Below are positions 1-6,739 of a DNA stretch of 6,870 nucleotides, one piece after another (positions within the stretch are counted from its first letter, which is position 1; each line of letters starts with the position of its first letter). The stretch comes from Chlorobiaceae bacterium (GTDB lineage: Bacteria; Bacteroidota; Chlorobiia; Chlorobiales; Chlorobiaceae), in the NCBI GenBank assembly GCA_013336025.1, contig JAAXUM010000067.1, positions 1-6,870 of the forward strand. The letters are read 5' to 3'. The notes beneath the pieces were generated by a model. That model ran no database searches. It saw only the letters and a program-made list of their open reading frames with translations, and was not told the origin of the DNA. The position numbers and the translations under genes were made by a program.

Positions 1-123
1 GCGGGAGAGTGATCTTTACTCCGTGGCTGTACGGCGAACGAACCCCAGTAGACGATCACACGTTGCGAAGCGCACTGATCAACCTGAGCCTGCAGACGAC
101 CCGCGAACACATCATTCGGGCGC
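1..123 (+). pseudogene. FGGY-family sugar kinase (xylulokinase-like) internal fragment
   Basis: Reading frame 3 encodes about 40 residues that match the pattern I know from FGGY carbohydrate kinases of the xylulokinase type: a FTPWLYGERTPV segment, then a DDHTLR stretch and NLSLQTTREHIIRA. In intact kinases this lies in the C-terminal half of a roughly 500-residue protein that phosphorylates a sugar or polyol with ATP. Here both flanks are missing. The left side is cut by the window edge, and around 119-127 the expected continuation (RAVLEGVAYN-like) is replaced by an unrelated GH57 sequence. GC is about 58% by hand count, clearly above the neighbouring tadA gene. The GTG at 9 is not a real start, since the frame is open to position 3. 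A functional product is not expected. The family call is from memory of the motif, not from a search. Confidence 0.68.
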
Positions 124-269
124 AGGATCGATTCCGGGAAGTTTTTGGCCGAAGCGCTCACGGCATGTGGCCTTCCGAGGGATCGGTGAGCGACGGTACT
201 TGCCGATTGACGCGGGATTTGGGATTTCAATGGCTCGCTTCCGATGAAGGGGTGCTGCTCAACTCCCTG
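124..269 (+). pseudogene. GH57 glycoside hydrolase internal fragment
   Basis: The same open frame continues with about 48 residues of a different family: RFREVFGR, then GMWPSEGSVSD, then LGFQWLASDEGVLLNSL. The GxWxxE pattern is the conserved region of family 57 glycoside hydrolases (alpha-amylase and glucanotransferase type) that carries the catalytic glutamate nucleophile. An intact enzyme has several hundred residues, so this is a small internal piece with neither the N-terminal HQP region nor the C-terminal domains. It joins the FGGY fragment at about 119-127 and the tadA 3' end at about 260-270. GC is about 59% by hand count. The frame stays open to 548, but beyond about 270 it is only the antisense of tadA. 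Most likely debris or a chimeric join, not an expressed fusion. Confidence 0.7.
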
Positions 270-703
270 AAAAAATCCTGTAAAAGCCCGCTGCACTGCT
301 GTTCCATTATTCCGCCAAAAACTTCAGGATTATGGTTAAGCTCTCTGCATCCGGTAATATTGAGCACCGTCCCTGCTGCCCCCATCCTGGGATCATATGC
401 TCCAAAAATCAGCCGACCGATTTTCGCATTGACAAGAGCGCCGGCACACATGGGACATGGCTCCATGGTAACAGCAATGGTGCAATCATCAAGATACTTT
501 GTATCGAGTGTGGCCATTGCCGAAGTCAGCGCTATCATCTCAGCATGAGCCGTTGCATCTGAAAGCTCTTCAACCTGGTTGTACCCTTTTCCGACAATAC
601 TCCCGTTGCTGTCAAACACAACCGCCCCGACAGGAACCTCTTTTTTTTCAAAAGCTTTGAGCGCTTCCTTGAACGCTCTGGCCATATAGTGGGTGAAATT
701 CAT
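227..703 (-). CDS. tadA: tRNA-specific adenosine deaminase, TadA-like, with replaced C-terminus
   Basis: A zinc-dependent cytidine/deoxycytidylate-deaminase-fold protein of 158 residues, the usual size for TadA, which converts A34 to inosine in the anticodon of tRNA-Arg(ACG) in the cytoplasm. Visible motifs are VPVGAVV (24-30), GYNQVE with the substrate-contacting Asn (40-45), HAE at 53-55 (zinc ligand His53, proton shuttle Glu55) and PCPMC at 82-86 (zinc ligands Cys83 and Cys86), followed by GAYDPRMGAAGTVLN. The family-like sequence ends at FFREL (144-148). The last ten residues and the TGA stop lie in the GH57-like DNA, so the native end is lost. The start at 703 fits the family N-terminus (MNFTHYMARAF), although no good Shine-Dalgarno is visible. 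It diverges from sucC. A related cytosine or guanine deaminase is the main alternative. Confidence 0.85.
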   Translation of the reverse strand: MNFTHYMARAFKEALKAFEKKEVPVGAVVFDSNGSIVGKGYNQVEELSDATAHAEMIALTSAMATLDTKYLDDCTIAVTMEPCPMCAGALVNAKIGRLIFGAYDPRMGAAGTVLNITGCRELNHNPEVFGGIMEQQCSGLLQDFFRELSSTPSSEASH

Positions 704-721
704 GATTTTATAATTATTTTT

Positions 722-751
722 TTACTGTTACCGAGCACATGATTTCAGTAA
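722..751. repeat. Inverted repeat in the tadA/sucC divergent spacer
   Basis: TTACTG at 722-727 is matched by its reverse complement CAGTAA at 746-751, with an 18-bp gap. The right arm sits where a -35 element for the TATAAT box at 767 would be. This is a reasonable position for a regulator half-site pair, but the arms are only 6 bp and the region is AT-rich, so chance is possible. Confidence 0.25.
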
Positions 752-772
752 CACATTTAAATTTACTATAAT
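744..772 (+). promoter_or_regulatory. Predicted sucC promoter
   Basis: A perfect TATAAT hexamer lies at 767-772. The best -35 candidate at 17-bp spacing is TTCAGT (744-749), a poor match to TTGACA. Transcription would begin near 779 and give a leader of about 63 nt before the sucC ATG. The hexamer is clear; the -35 is not. Confidence 0.45.
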
Positions 773-798
773 GAGGGTTGATTTTATTCCCTTCGTTT

Positions 799-815
799 CC
801 GGCAGAAACTGCTGG
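799..815 (+). promoter_or_regulatory. Hairpin in sucC 5' leader
   Basis: CCGGCAG at 799-805 pairs with CTGCTGG at 809-815 (one G·U pair) around an AAA loop, giving a 7-bp stem inside the predicted untranslated leader. It is not followed by a U-tract, so it is not a terminator. It could affect mRNA stability or translation. No known riboswitch is recognised, and the leader is too short for most. Confidence 0.4.
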
Positions 816-841
816 AAGATAACCATCCATAAGTCACCAAT

Positions 842-2023
842 ATGAACATTCATGAATATCAAGGCAAAGATATCCTGAGAAAATTCGGTGTGGCGGTTCC
901 AAAAGGCATCGTAGCGTTTTCACCTGATGAGGCCAAACAGGCTGCAATTCAGCTTTTTGAAGAGCAGAACAGCCCTGTTGTAGTCATTAAAGCTCAAATT
1001 CATGCGGGAGGCCGGGGAAAAGCCGGTGGTGTTAAACTCGCAAAATCCCCTGAGGAGGCTTTTGATATTGCCCAGCAAATGCTCGGCATTACGCTGGTGA
1101 CTCACCAGACCGGACCGGAAGGCAAAGAGGTACGCCGGTTACTCGTTGAAGAAGGGATGAACATCGATAAAGAATTTTATGTTGGCATTACTCTCGACCG
1201 CTCAACATCCCAGAACGTTTTGATGGTTTCAACTGAGGGTGGTATGGAAATCGAGAAAGTCGCCGAAGAAACACCGGAAAAACTCCTGAAAATCCAGGTT
1301 AATCCCCTTTACGGATTGCAGGCTTTCCAGGCACGTCAGGCAGCGTTTTTCCTTGAACTTGAGGGCGAACAATTTAAAAATGCCGTCAAGTTCATCACTG
1401 CGCTCTACAACGCCTACACCTCTATTGATGCGGCAATTGCTGAAATCAATCCTCTTGTTGTCACCAAAGAGGGCCGCGTTCTGGCTCTTGATGCCAAGAT
1501 TAACTTTGATTCAAATGCACTGTTCCGCCACAAGGATTTTCTTGAATTGCGCGATATCAGCGAAGAAGATCCGTTTGAAGTTGAAGCATCGAAATCCAAC
1601 CTTAACTATGTTCGGCTTGACGGAAACGTCGGCTGTATGGTCAACGGTGCAGGACTTGCAATGGGAACCATGGATATGATACAACTTGCCGGCGGACGTC
1701 CCGCAAACTTCCTCGATGTGGGAGGTGGAGCAAGTCCGCAAACAGTTGAAGAGGGATTCAAAATCATCCTGAGTGATAAAAACGTCAAGGCAATTCTTGT
1801 GAACATTTTCGGAGGCATTGTCCGCTGCGATCGCGTTGCAGGAGGCATTATCGAGGCAGCAAAAAAGGTTGACCTTCATCTGCCCGTAATCGTCAGGCTT
1901 GAAGGAACCAATGCTTCAATTGCACAGAAGATGCTGGACGAATCGGGATTGAACCTCATTGCCGCAAAAGGGCTTCACGATGCAGCAAGGAAAGTGCATG
2001 AAGCGCTTGACCCTGCATCATAA
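842..2023 (+). CDS. sucC: Succinyl-CoA synthetase (ADP-forming) beta subunit
   Basis: Full-length 393-residue SucC (E. coli SucC has 388). The N-terminal ATP-grasp domain (about 1-240) carries the nucleotide-binding stretch [15 protein letters not shown] (50-64) and the Mg-ATP residues Glu201 and Asn203 of EINPLV, and Asp217 of ALDAK. The C-terminal ligase domain has [11 protein letters not shown] (261-271), LDVGGGA (291-297) and [10 protein letters not shown] (321-330), then VRLEGTNA. With SucD it interconverts succinate, CoA and ATP with succinyl-CoA, ADP and phosphate in the cytoplasm. In green sulfur bacteria it runs in the succinyl-CoA-forming direction in the reductive TCA cycle. The ATG at 842 fits the family start MNIHEYQ, although no strong Shine-Dalgarno precedes it. 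The gene is monocistronic here: divergent from tadA, terminator right after, and no sucD in the window. Confidence 0.97.
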   Translation: MNIHEYQGKDILRKFGVAVPKGIVAFSPDEAKQAAIQLFEEQNSPVVVIKAQIHAGGRGKAGGVKLAKSPEEAFDIAQQMLGITLVTHQTGPEGKEVRRLLVEEGMNIDKEFYVGITLDRSTSQNVLMVSTEGGMEIEKVAEETPEKLLKIQVNPLYGLQAFQARQAAFFLELEGEQFKNAVKFITALYNAYTSIDAAIAEINPLVVTKEGRVLALDAKINFDSNALFRHKDFLELRDISEEDPFEVEASKSNLNYVRLDGNVGCMVNGAGLAMGTMDMIQLAGGRPANFLDVGGGASPQTVEEGFKIILSDKNVKAILVNIFGGIVRCDRVAGGIIEAAKKVDLHLPVIVRLEGTNASIAQKMLDESGLNLIAAKGLHDAARKVHEALDPAS

Positions 2024-2041
2024 TCCTTTCGGATAAAAACA

Positions 2042-2077
2042 AAACAAGCCTGCTGCCTGAAAACAGCAGGCTTGTTT
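2042..2077 (+). terminator. sucC rho-independent terminator
   Basis: A perfect 14-bp stem, AAACAAGCCTGCTG (2042-2055) with CAGCAGGCTTGTTT (2064-2077), encloses an 8-nt loop and is followed by GTTTTC. It starts 19 nt after the sucC stop. The upstream side is A-rich, so it could also stop minus-strand transcription that passes the terminator at 2164-2200. Confidence 0.9.
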
Positions 2078-2116
2078 GTTTTCTGAATATCAATCATGAC
2101 CAATACGCTCCGAAGA

Positions 2117-2140
2117 TCCCTGACTACATTCCATCAGGGA
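2117..2140. repeat. Short inverted repeat between the two terminators
   Basis: TCCCTGA (2117-2123) is repeated inverted as TCAGGGA (2134-2140) around a 10-nt loop. There is no U-tract on either side, so it is not an intrinsic terminator. It lies between the sucC terminator and the minus-strand terminator. Confidence 0.4.
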
Positions 2141-2163
2141 AAGGCAAATCCATAATAAAGCAT

Positions 2164-2200
2164 AAAAAAAAAGAGTGAGGAGAAAATTTCTCCCCACTCT
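2164..2200 (-). terminator. Rho-independent terminator of the minus-strand exporter operon
   Basis: On the minus strand a stem of 6 + 6 bp with one internal mismatch (2195-2200 and 2188-2193 paired with 2172-2177 and 2179-2184, loop 2185-2187) is followed directly by eight U (complement of the A-run 2164-2171). It is a canonical terminator for transcription coming from macB, about 240 bp past the macB stop. It could alternatively end a separate small transcript that starts in that gap. Confidence 0.85.
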
Positions 2201-2441
2201 CCAATTCAACAATCAGTCAGGCCGTTTCCTATCAATCATCGTCCATCTTTTCACTTATTCACAACGGCATTATTCACCTGTACAGGAAGCCTCGACCAAT
2301 TGCTGAACTCAACATGACTATTCAACACACACAATCAAACGGTCAATAAAAGAACACAACCACTGAGAACTGCTTTCACTCTATAAGACGCCATTGGATC
2401 TAAAACCTTGCGGAATTATTTTTATTTTTTTTGAATGTCCT
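2201..2441 (-). other. Spacer between macB stop and its terminator; no clear gene
   Basis: The spacer is about 240 bp and moderately AT-rich. On the minus strand a frame from ATG at 2394 down to TGA at 2251 encodes 47 residues interrupted by one in-frame TGA at 2335-2337. The first part (MASYRVKAVLSGCVLLLTV) looks like a signal or membrane segment, and the part after the TGA is polar. It could be a decayed small gene or chance. There is also a palindrome CCTGTACAGG at 2277-2286, and a weak minus-strand promoter-like pair (TTGACC at 2341-2346, AATAGT at 2317-2322, 18-bp spacing) that would give an RNA of about 145 nt ending at the terminator. None of these is convincing alone. Confidence 0.3.
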
Positions 2442-4415
2442 TTATTCATACCGCAATGCCTCAACCGGCTTGAGTGCTGCGGCTTTTCTTGCAGGCCAGA
2501 GGCCAAAAAAGATACCGATAAGTGCTGAAAAGGTTGTTGCAAGCACAACAGAAACCAGCGATGTTTTTACCGCCCAGCCGGCAAAAAAGGCAAGAATCAG
2601 GGAGATACCGATTCCTGCGAAAACTCCGATTAAACCGCCACTGATGGTCATGCCGACAGATTCAATAAGAAACTGCAGCATGATATCGTTTTTTCTCGCC
2701 CCGATAGCCTTTCTCAATCCAATCTCTCTGGTTCGTTCAGTCACGGAGACCAGCATGATATTCATAATGCCGATTCCGCCAACAAGCAATGAAATCGCTG
2801 CGATCGAACCAAGCAGAAGACTCATGGTTTGCGTCGTGCTGCTGAGCATCTTCTGGATTTCTGTCATATCCCTGATATTGAAAGAGTCATCGTCCTCGTT
2901 AAGACGGTGTTTTTTACGAATCAGCTCACTGATAGCGGTTTTGGCTTGTTCCATCAGGGTTGGGGAGGCGACCTCAACAAAGATACTGCTGAGATAATCC
3001 TTCCCGAGTACACGATACATCGCTGTCGTTACCGGTATGATCACCACGTCATCTTCATCCTGCGGTCCGGAAAAACCTTTTGCGGGAGCGACACCGATAA
3101 TCTTGAAATTAATCCGGTTTATCTTGATGGTTTTACCGATCGGATTACTGCTTCCAAAAAGCTCCTTGACAACCGTCACTCCGATTATGGCCGATTTTTC
3201 CCTCGTCTGGATCTCTTCACGGGTAAACCACCTTCCAATGTCAGGTATCGATGCTCGCATAGTACCGTAATCGAACCCGACTCCGGTCAACGTCGAACTC
3301 CAGTTTTTGTTGCCATAAACGATCCTTGCGCTGCCGTTGACAACCCCGGTTGCATTTTTTACCAGTGTACGGAGTGATGCAATATCCTCAACATCATTAA
3401 AGGAAAAACGGGCAACAGCTCCGGCTCCCTGGGCAGCACCACGAATTTTCGCCGATCCTCCTCTGATCGAAAGCATATTCGAACCCATGGATTTCAGCTG
3501 CTCCTGCATGGCCGATTTTGCACCCTCACCAAGCGCCATCATGGCAATCACCGAAGCAACCCCGACAAAAATGCCAAGCACAGAGAGAAACGTGCGCATC
3601 TTGTTGGCAAGAATGGACTGAAAGGCCTGTGCCATAAATCCGGTAAACCGGCCATCCTGCCATATCGAACCCTTTCCGGAACCGGAAATATTTAACGCGC
3701 TCTCTCCGGTAACGGCCAGTGAAGTCTGCATTTCCGCCCTGCGTTCATCGGAGACAATCAGACCATCCTTCATGATAATGACACGACCGGCATAGGCAGC
3801 AATATCATTTTCATGCGTAACCATAATGATGGTCTTTCCCTCTTCATGAAGAGCTGTAAAGATCTTCATGATCTCAGCAGAATTTTTCGAATCAAGGTTT
3901 CCGGTAGGCTCGTCAGCAAAAATAATCAATGGGTCGCGAACGAGCGCCCTCGCTATTGCCACGCGCTGCTGCTCGCCTCCTGAAAGCTGATTCGGCGTAT
4001 GATCAATCCGCTCTTCAAGTCCAACCAGTTTCAGACGATCTATAGCTTCCTGACGAAAATCTCCTTTCAGTCCGCTGTAAATATGAGGGAGCCGCACATT
4101 ATCCACAATGGTCATGCGCTTGAGCAGATGAAACTGCTGAAAAACAAAACCGGCTACATTGTTACGCACTCCGGCCTGCTCATCTTCTGAAAGGGTATTG
4201 ACATTATTGCCCAAAATCTTGAACTCCCCCTTGTCAGGATTATCAAGAAGACCAAGAATCTGAAGCAGAGAGGATTTTCCTGACCCTGAAGCTCCCATGA
4301 TCGCAACAAACTCTCCTCTCTCTATGGTCAGGGAAACGCCACGCAACGCATTAACGGTGGTTTCACCAATCTGGTACGTCCGGTGAACATCAAGAAGTTC
4401 AAGCAATGGGTTCAT
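2442..4415 (-). CDS. macB: MacB-family ABC transporter, fused ATPase/permease
   Basis: The protein has 657 residues with the full MacB layout (E. coli MacB has 648). The N-terminal ATPase has Walker [10 protein letters not shown] (41-49), Q-loop VFQQ (91-94), signature LSGGEQQ (144-150), Walker B LIIFADE (163-169), D-loop TGNLDS (171-176) and switch His201. Then come a linker, TM1 (about 276-297), a periplasmic domain (about 300-525) and three C-terminal TM helices (about 532-556, 587-611, 617-639), ending in the FtsX-like [18 protein letters not shown]. It sits in the inner membrane and uses ATP hydrolysis to drive export of substrate from the periplasm through the adaptor and TolC (mechanotransmission in this family). 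Its ATG overlaps the macA stop in ATGA (4412-4415), with AGGA 7 nt upstream. The substrate (drug, peptide, lipid or other) cannot be read from the sequence. Confidence 0.93.
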   Translation of the reverse strand: MNPLLELLDVHRTYQIGETTVNALRGVSLTIERGEFVAIMGASGSGKSSLLQILGLLDNPDKGEFKILGNNVNTLSEDEQAGVRNNVAGFVFQQFHLLKRMTIVDNVRLPHIYSGLKGDFRQEAIDRLKLVGLEERIDHTPNQLSGGEQQRVAIARALVRDPLIIFADEPTGNLDSKNSAEIMKIFTALHEEGKTIIMVTHENDIAAYAGRVIIMKDGLIVSDERRAEMQTSLAVTGESALNISGSGKGSIWQDGRFTGFMAQAFQSILANKMRTFLSVLGIFVGVASVIAMMALGEGAKSAMQEQLKSMGSNMLSIRGGSAKIRGAAQGAGAVARFSFNDVEDIASLRTLVKNATGVVNGSARIVYGNKNWSSTLTGVGFDYGTMRASIPDIGRWFTREEIQTREKSAIIGVTVVKELFGSSNPIGKTIKINRINFKIIGVAPAKGFSGPQDEDDVVIIPVTTAMYRVLGKDYLSSIFVEVASPTLMEQAKTAISELIRKKHRLNEDDDSFNIRDMTEIQKMLSSTTQTMSLLLGSIAAISLLVGGIGIMNIMLVSVTERTREIGLRKAIGARKNDIMLQFLIESVGMTISGGLIGVFAGIGISLILAFFAGWAVKTSLVSVVLATTFSALIGIFFGLWPARKAAALKPVEALRYE

Positions 4416-5380
4416 TTCTGCGTCCTGTTGCGCTGAGGCATAAACGGATTTGTCCCGCCCTTTTTTCCAGGCAGAACAAAGGAGGTATCAGCAATCAGCA
4501 CAACAGCGTTTTCCGACAAGCCCTTGAGAATCTCGACATGACGTTCATCCTGCAAACCGGTCTCGACTTTCGTATAACGAACACTCTGCTGTTTGTTGCC
4601 GTTACTCTGCATAACCACCGTTTTACCATTTTTCGTCTGTATAGCCCCGACAGGCAAAAGCAGTACATTGCTTTTCTCCTGAACAATAATCTCAATATTA
4701 GCGCTCATGCCGGACCGAAAAACATCGGGAATACGATCAGGAAAAACATCCACATTATAGATATTCACATTATTCTGCAGGTGTGACTCGTAATAGATAT
4801 GACCAACAACCCCGTTCACCCGAATATCAGGGTAGGCATCAAGACCAATCACTGCCTTCTGGCCAACCTTAACCCTTCCTATATCTGTCTCATCTACATA
4901 GGCCTTGACAATAAGCCTGTCGGAAAGAACAAAAAGAGAATCGCTTGTAGTCACCGTCTGACCGGGATCAACACTGCTTACGATAACCTGTCCATCCATC
5001 GGAGCTATGACTGCTGTCTTTTTATACACGTTGTTCCAGTAAGCCTGTTCACTTTTTCCCTGTAACTTTGCAGCATCAAGCAATGCTGCCCGCTCGGTTG
5101 AGCTGAGCATGGCAAGCACCGCTCCTCTTGTTACCAACTCGCCTTCCTCAACAAGTATCTCTTCAATTCTGCCTGCAACAGATGACTGTATTTTAACTCT
5201 GGTTTTCGGCTCTACCGCTCCGGTCGTCGATACTGCCGAACTGATGGTACCTCTTGATACACGGATCTCTTCATAATTTTTCTTTGCACTCCGGTCTGCA
5301 TTGAAGTAAAAAAAACCTGCGACACCGAAAACGGTGAGCATCACCAGACCTCCCCATACCAGCTTTTTCCTGCTAACCAT
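4412..5380 (-). CDS. macA: MacA-like periplasmic adaptor (HlyD/RND membrane-fusion family)
   Basis: With the start at 5380 the protein has 322 residues. An N-terminal anchor helix follows MVSRKK (about 7-26). Then come the first lipoyl half (about 58-92, with [21 protein letters not shown]), a very short hairpin (about 93-121), the second lipoyl half ([20 protein letters not shown]), a beta-barrel domain (about 154-231) and a membrane-proximal domain. It links MacB to TolC in the periplasm. The frame is open to an ATG at 5422, but 5380 is preferred: AAGGAG and AAGGA lie 4-9 nt upstream, and the longer start would sit deep inside tolC. It overlaps the tolC stop by 8 bp and the macB start by 4 bp, implying coupled translation. 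The hairpin is much shorter than in E. coli MacA (371 residues). Confidence 0.9.
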   Translation of the reverse strand: MVSRKKLVWGGLVMLTVFGVAGFFYFNADRSAKKNYEEIRVSRGTISSAVSTTGAVEPKTRVKIQSSVAGRIEEILVEEGELVTRGAVLAMLSSTERAALLDAAKLQGKSEQAYWNNVYKKTAVIAPMDGQVIVSSVDPGQTVTTSDSLFVLSDRLIVKAYVDETDIGRVKVGQKAVIGLDAYPDIRVNGVVGHIYYESHLQNNVNIYNVDVFPDRIPDVFRSGMSANIEIIVQEKSNVLLLPVGAIQTKNGKTVVMQSNGNKQQSVRYTKVETGLQDERHVEILKGLSENAVVLIADTSFVLPGKKGGTNPFMPQRNRTQK

Positions 5381-6680
5381 CAAATCCTTCTCCTTTTGCC
5401 TGAATCCATTGAGCCTCGGCAATCAGCATGTCTGCTCCGGCATTGAGAAACTCTTTCTTCGCACTCACAAGATTGTTTTCAATAATCACCCAATCATCGA
5501 AGGTAATCAGGCCGTTCGAATATTGCGCGTTGGCAATGGTAGAGCGTTCAAGAGCAGCCTCAAGAAATTTCCTCTTCACCACAACCATCTGACGGGCATC
5601 CTGAAAATTTTTCCAGCTCTCTTCGAGGGTATTGAAAAGCTGAAGATAGCCGCTTTTTTCCTCAGCATTCTTCTGGCTCAGCACCGCCATGGCTTTTGTA
5701 ACCCTTGCTCTGCCCGCTCCTCCTTCGTATATCGGCACTGAAAGAGTGAACCCCGCATTCCCCTCCAGATCATTGAACGGCAAGCTGTCAATCGAGCCAT
5801 TTCCGATTGAGGATGTCAGGTAGAGTTCAGGAGAAAATGCACTTTTTGCTGCATCAAGATCAAAACGCGCAGCTTTACTTTTTGTATCAAGCTGCTGAAA
5901 AAGCGGGTTATTCTTTACAAGAAGTGCAAGATCCGGTTTTGTAACTGAAAGATCGGCAGCCTTGAATGCCCCCTGAACCCTGAGCGGTTTATGGATATCA
6001 CGCCCAAGTGCAGAGGCAAGTGTTGTCTGAGCCAGCACAAGACCGCGTTTTGCCTGTGAAACCTCAAACTCCGCCTCGGCCAGATCAGCCTCAGACTGAC
6101 GAAGCGACCCAAGGTGCTCCCTTCCTCCCCGATAACGCAAGCTGATCAAACGAACATTATTCTGACGTCTTTCGGCAATTTCACCTGCCAGTCCGACAAG
6201 CTCCTGAGCTTTAAGTAATTGCGTAAATGCCGTTCGAAGAGCAAAACGAAGATCAGCCGCAACGATATTATAGTTGCTTTGAGCACCCTTGATCAACTCT
6301 TTGGCGCTTGCGACCTGACTGGACGTCTTGTGCCCATCATAAAGAAGCTTCTGTGCCGAAAGAGAATAGGAGTGTGATGAAGACAAGTTGCTCCTATTGA
6401 CTTTTGCTGTCGTAAAGCTCTCCTGAGAACTGAGGCTCAGGCTGAGCTTCGGTTGAAGTGCACCTGCCGCTATACGCTTATCGGCTTCGGCCTGCTGCAT
6501 AAGCGCCTGGGCTGTGTAAAGATCGGGATGCGCCTCTCTCGCCTCACTGACACACTGCTTCCAGGTGAGAATCTCTTCTGCAAAAGCAGATCCTGATGTA
6601 ATAAAACACACGAGCACAAAAGCACTGCAAAACCTGAACATAAACCGCCGACTTTTATTACATGCAGAACATGAAACCAT
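5373..6680 (-). CDS. tolC: TolC-family outer-membrane efflux channel protein
   Basis: The protein has up to 435 residues with a signal peptide: hydrophobic FRFCSAFVLVCFITSG, then AFA before EE (cleavage near 34/35). The mature part starts with LTWKQCVSEAREAHPDL, typical of the outer membrane efflux protein family. Two helical repeats are visible. One is near 182-226 (RYRGG, then alternating Ala/Glu-rich helix and LASALG). The other is near 386-428 (QYSNGLITFDDWV and following helix). Each is preceded by a strand-type motif (LLYDGHKTSSQVASAK; IYEGGAGRARVTKA). Trimers form the channel through the outer membrane that MacA docks to. First gene of the operon. A second in-frame ATG at 6641 gives 422 residues, a more compact signal peptide and a GGCGG 3 nt upstream, and may be the real start. 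The -10-like box at 6683-6688 also favours it. Confidence 0.9.
   Translation of the reverse strand: MVSCSACNKSRRFMFRFCSAFVLVCFITSGSAFAEEILTWKQCVSEAREAHPDLYTAQALMQQAEADKRIAAGALQPKLSLSLSSQESFTTAKVNRSNLSSSHSYSLSAQKLLYDGHKTSSQVASAKELIKGAQSNYNIVAADLRFALRTAFTQLLKAQELVGLAGEIAERRQNNVRLISLRYRGGREHLGSLRQSEADLAEAEFEVSQAKRGLVLAQTTLASALGRDIHKPLRVQGAFKAADLSVTKPDLALLVKNNPLFQQLDTKSKAARFDLDAAKSAFSPELYLTSSIGNGSIDSLPFNDLEGNAGFTLSVPIYEGGAGRARVTKAMAVLSQKNAEEKSGYLQLFNTLEESWKNFQDARQMVVVKRKFLEAALERSTIANAQYSNGLITFDDWVIIENNLVSAKKEFLNAGADMLIAEAQWIQAKGEGFDG
5385..5395 (-). promoter_or_regulatory. Ribosome binding site deciding the macA start
   Basis: On the minus strand AAGGAGAAGGA ends 4 nt before the ATG at 5380. The AGGAG core is 9 nt from it. 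It lies inside the last codons of tolC and supports 5380 rather than the upstream in-frame ATG at 5422. Confidence 0.75.
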
Positions 6681-6682
6681 AG

Positions 6683-6699
6683 ATGATAGACAGACCTGT
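6683..6699 (-). promoter_or_regulatory. Candidate -10 box and operator of the tolC-macA-macB operon
   Basis: On the minus strand TATCAT (6688-6683) matches TATAAT in five of six positions. Just upstream is the palindrome ACAG-N2-CTGT (6690-6699), in the position of a repressor operator. No good -35 at 16-18 bp is seen. TTAACA occurs only 13 bp upstream of the box. If used, transcription would start at about the ATG at 6680, making the downstream ATG at 6641 the likely start of TolC. Confidence 0.3.
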
Positions 6700-6726
6700 T
6701 TTGTTAAGCGTTTGTTATTGTTAATG

Positions 6727-6734
6727 TGACGTCA
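6727..6734. promoter_or_regulatory. TGACGTCA palindrome upstream of tolC
   Basis: A perfect 8-bp palindrome lies about 47 bp upstream of the tolC ORF start. Its position fits an activator or repressor site, but an 8-bp palindrome can occur by chance and I cannot assign a regulator. Confidence 0.25.
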
Positions 6735-6739
6735 TCTCT

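Noticed and set aside
126..184. GATC sites near the FGGY/GH57 join as a restriction-cloning junction
   Set aside because: GATC occurs often here (11, 54, 77, 126, 181) and the GH57 sequence reads through the site at 181 without a break, so the site at 126 is weak evidence.
270..562. Plus-strand open frames over tadA, including continuation of the FGGY/GH57 frame to 548
   Set aside because: They are antisense to a well-conserved tadA with intact catalytic motifs, and the peptides resemble no family after about residue 87.
1511..1879. Minus-strand frames of 122 and 80 codons inside sucC (1511-1879 and 1606-1848)
   Set aside because: Shadows of the strongly conserved sucC coding frame; no motif or ribosome binding site of their own.
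2335..2337. Selenocysteine reading of the in-frame TGA in the small minus-strand frame
   Set aside because: No convincing SECIS-like stem-loop just after the TGA, and the frame itself is unproven.
2400..2433. T-rich run on the plus strand just before the macB stop as a terminator
   Set aside because: No stem of useful length precedes the T-run on the plus strand, and sucC already has a strong terminator.
2431..3621. Plus-strand frames of 188, 182 and 94 codons opposite macB
   Set aside because: They mirror hydrophobic or biased macB codons; the macB protein is full length and fully explains the sequence.
5334..5741. Plus-strand 135-codon frame opposite the tolC/macA junction
   Set aside because: Antisense of two real genes, with low-quality composition and no recognisable domain.
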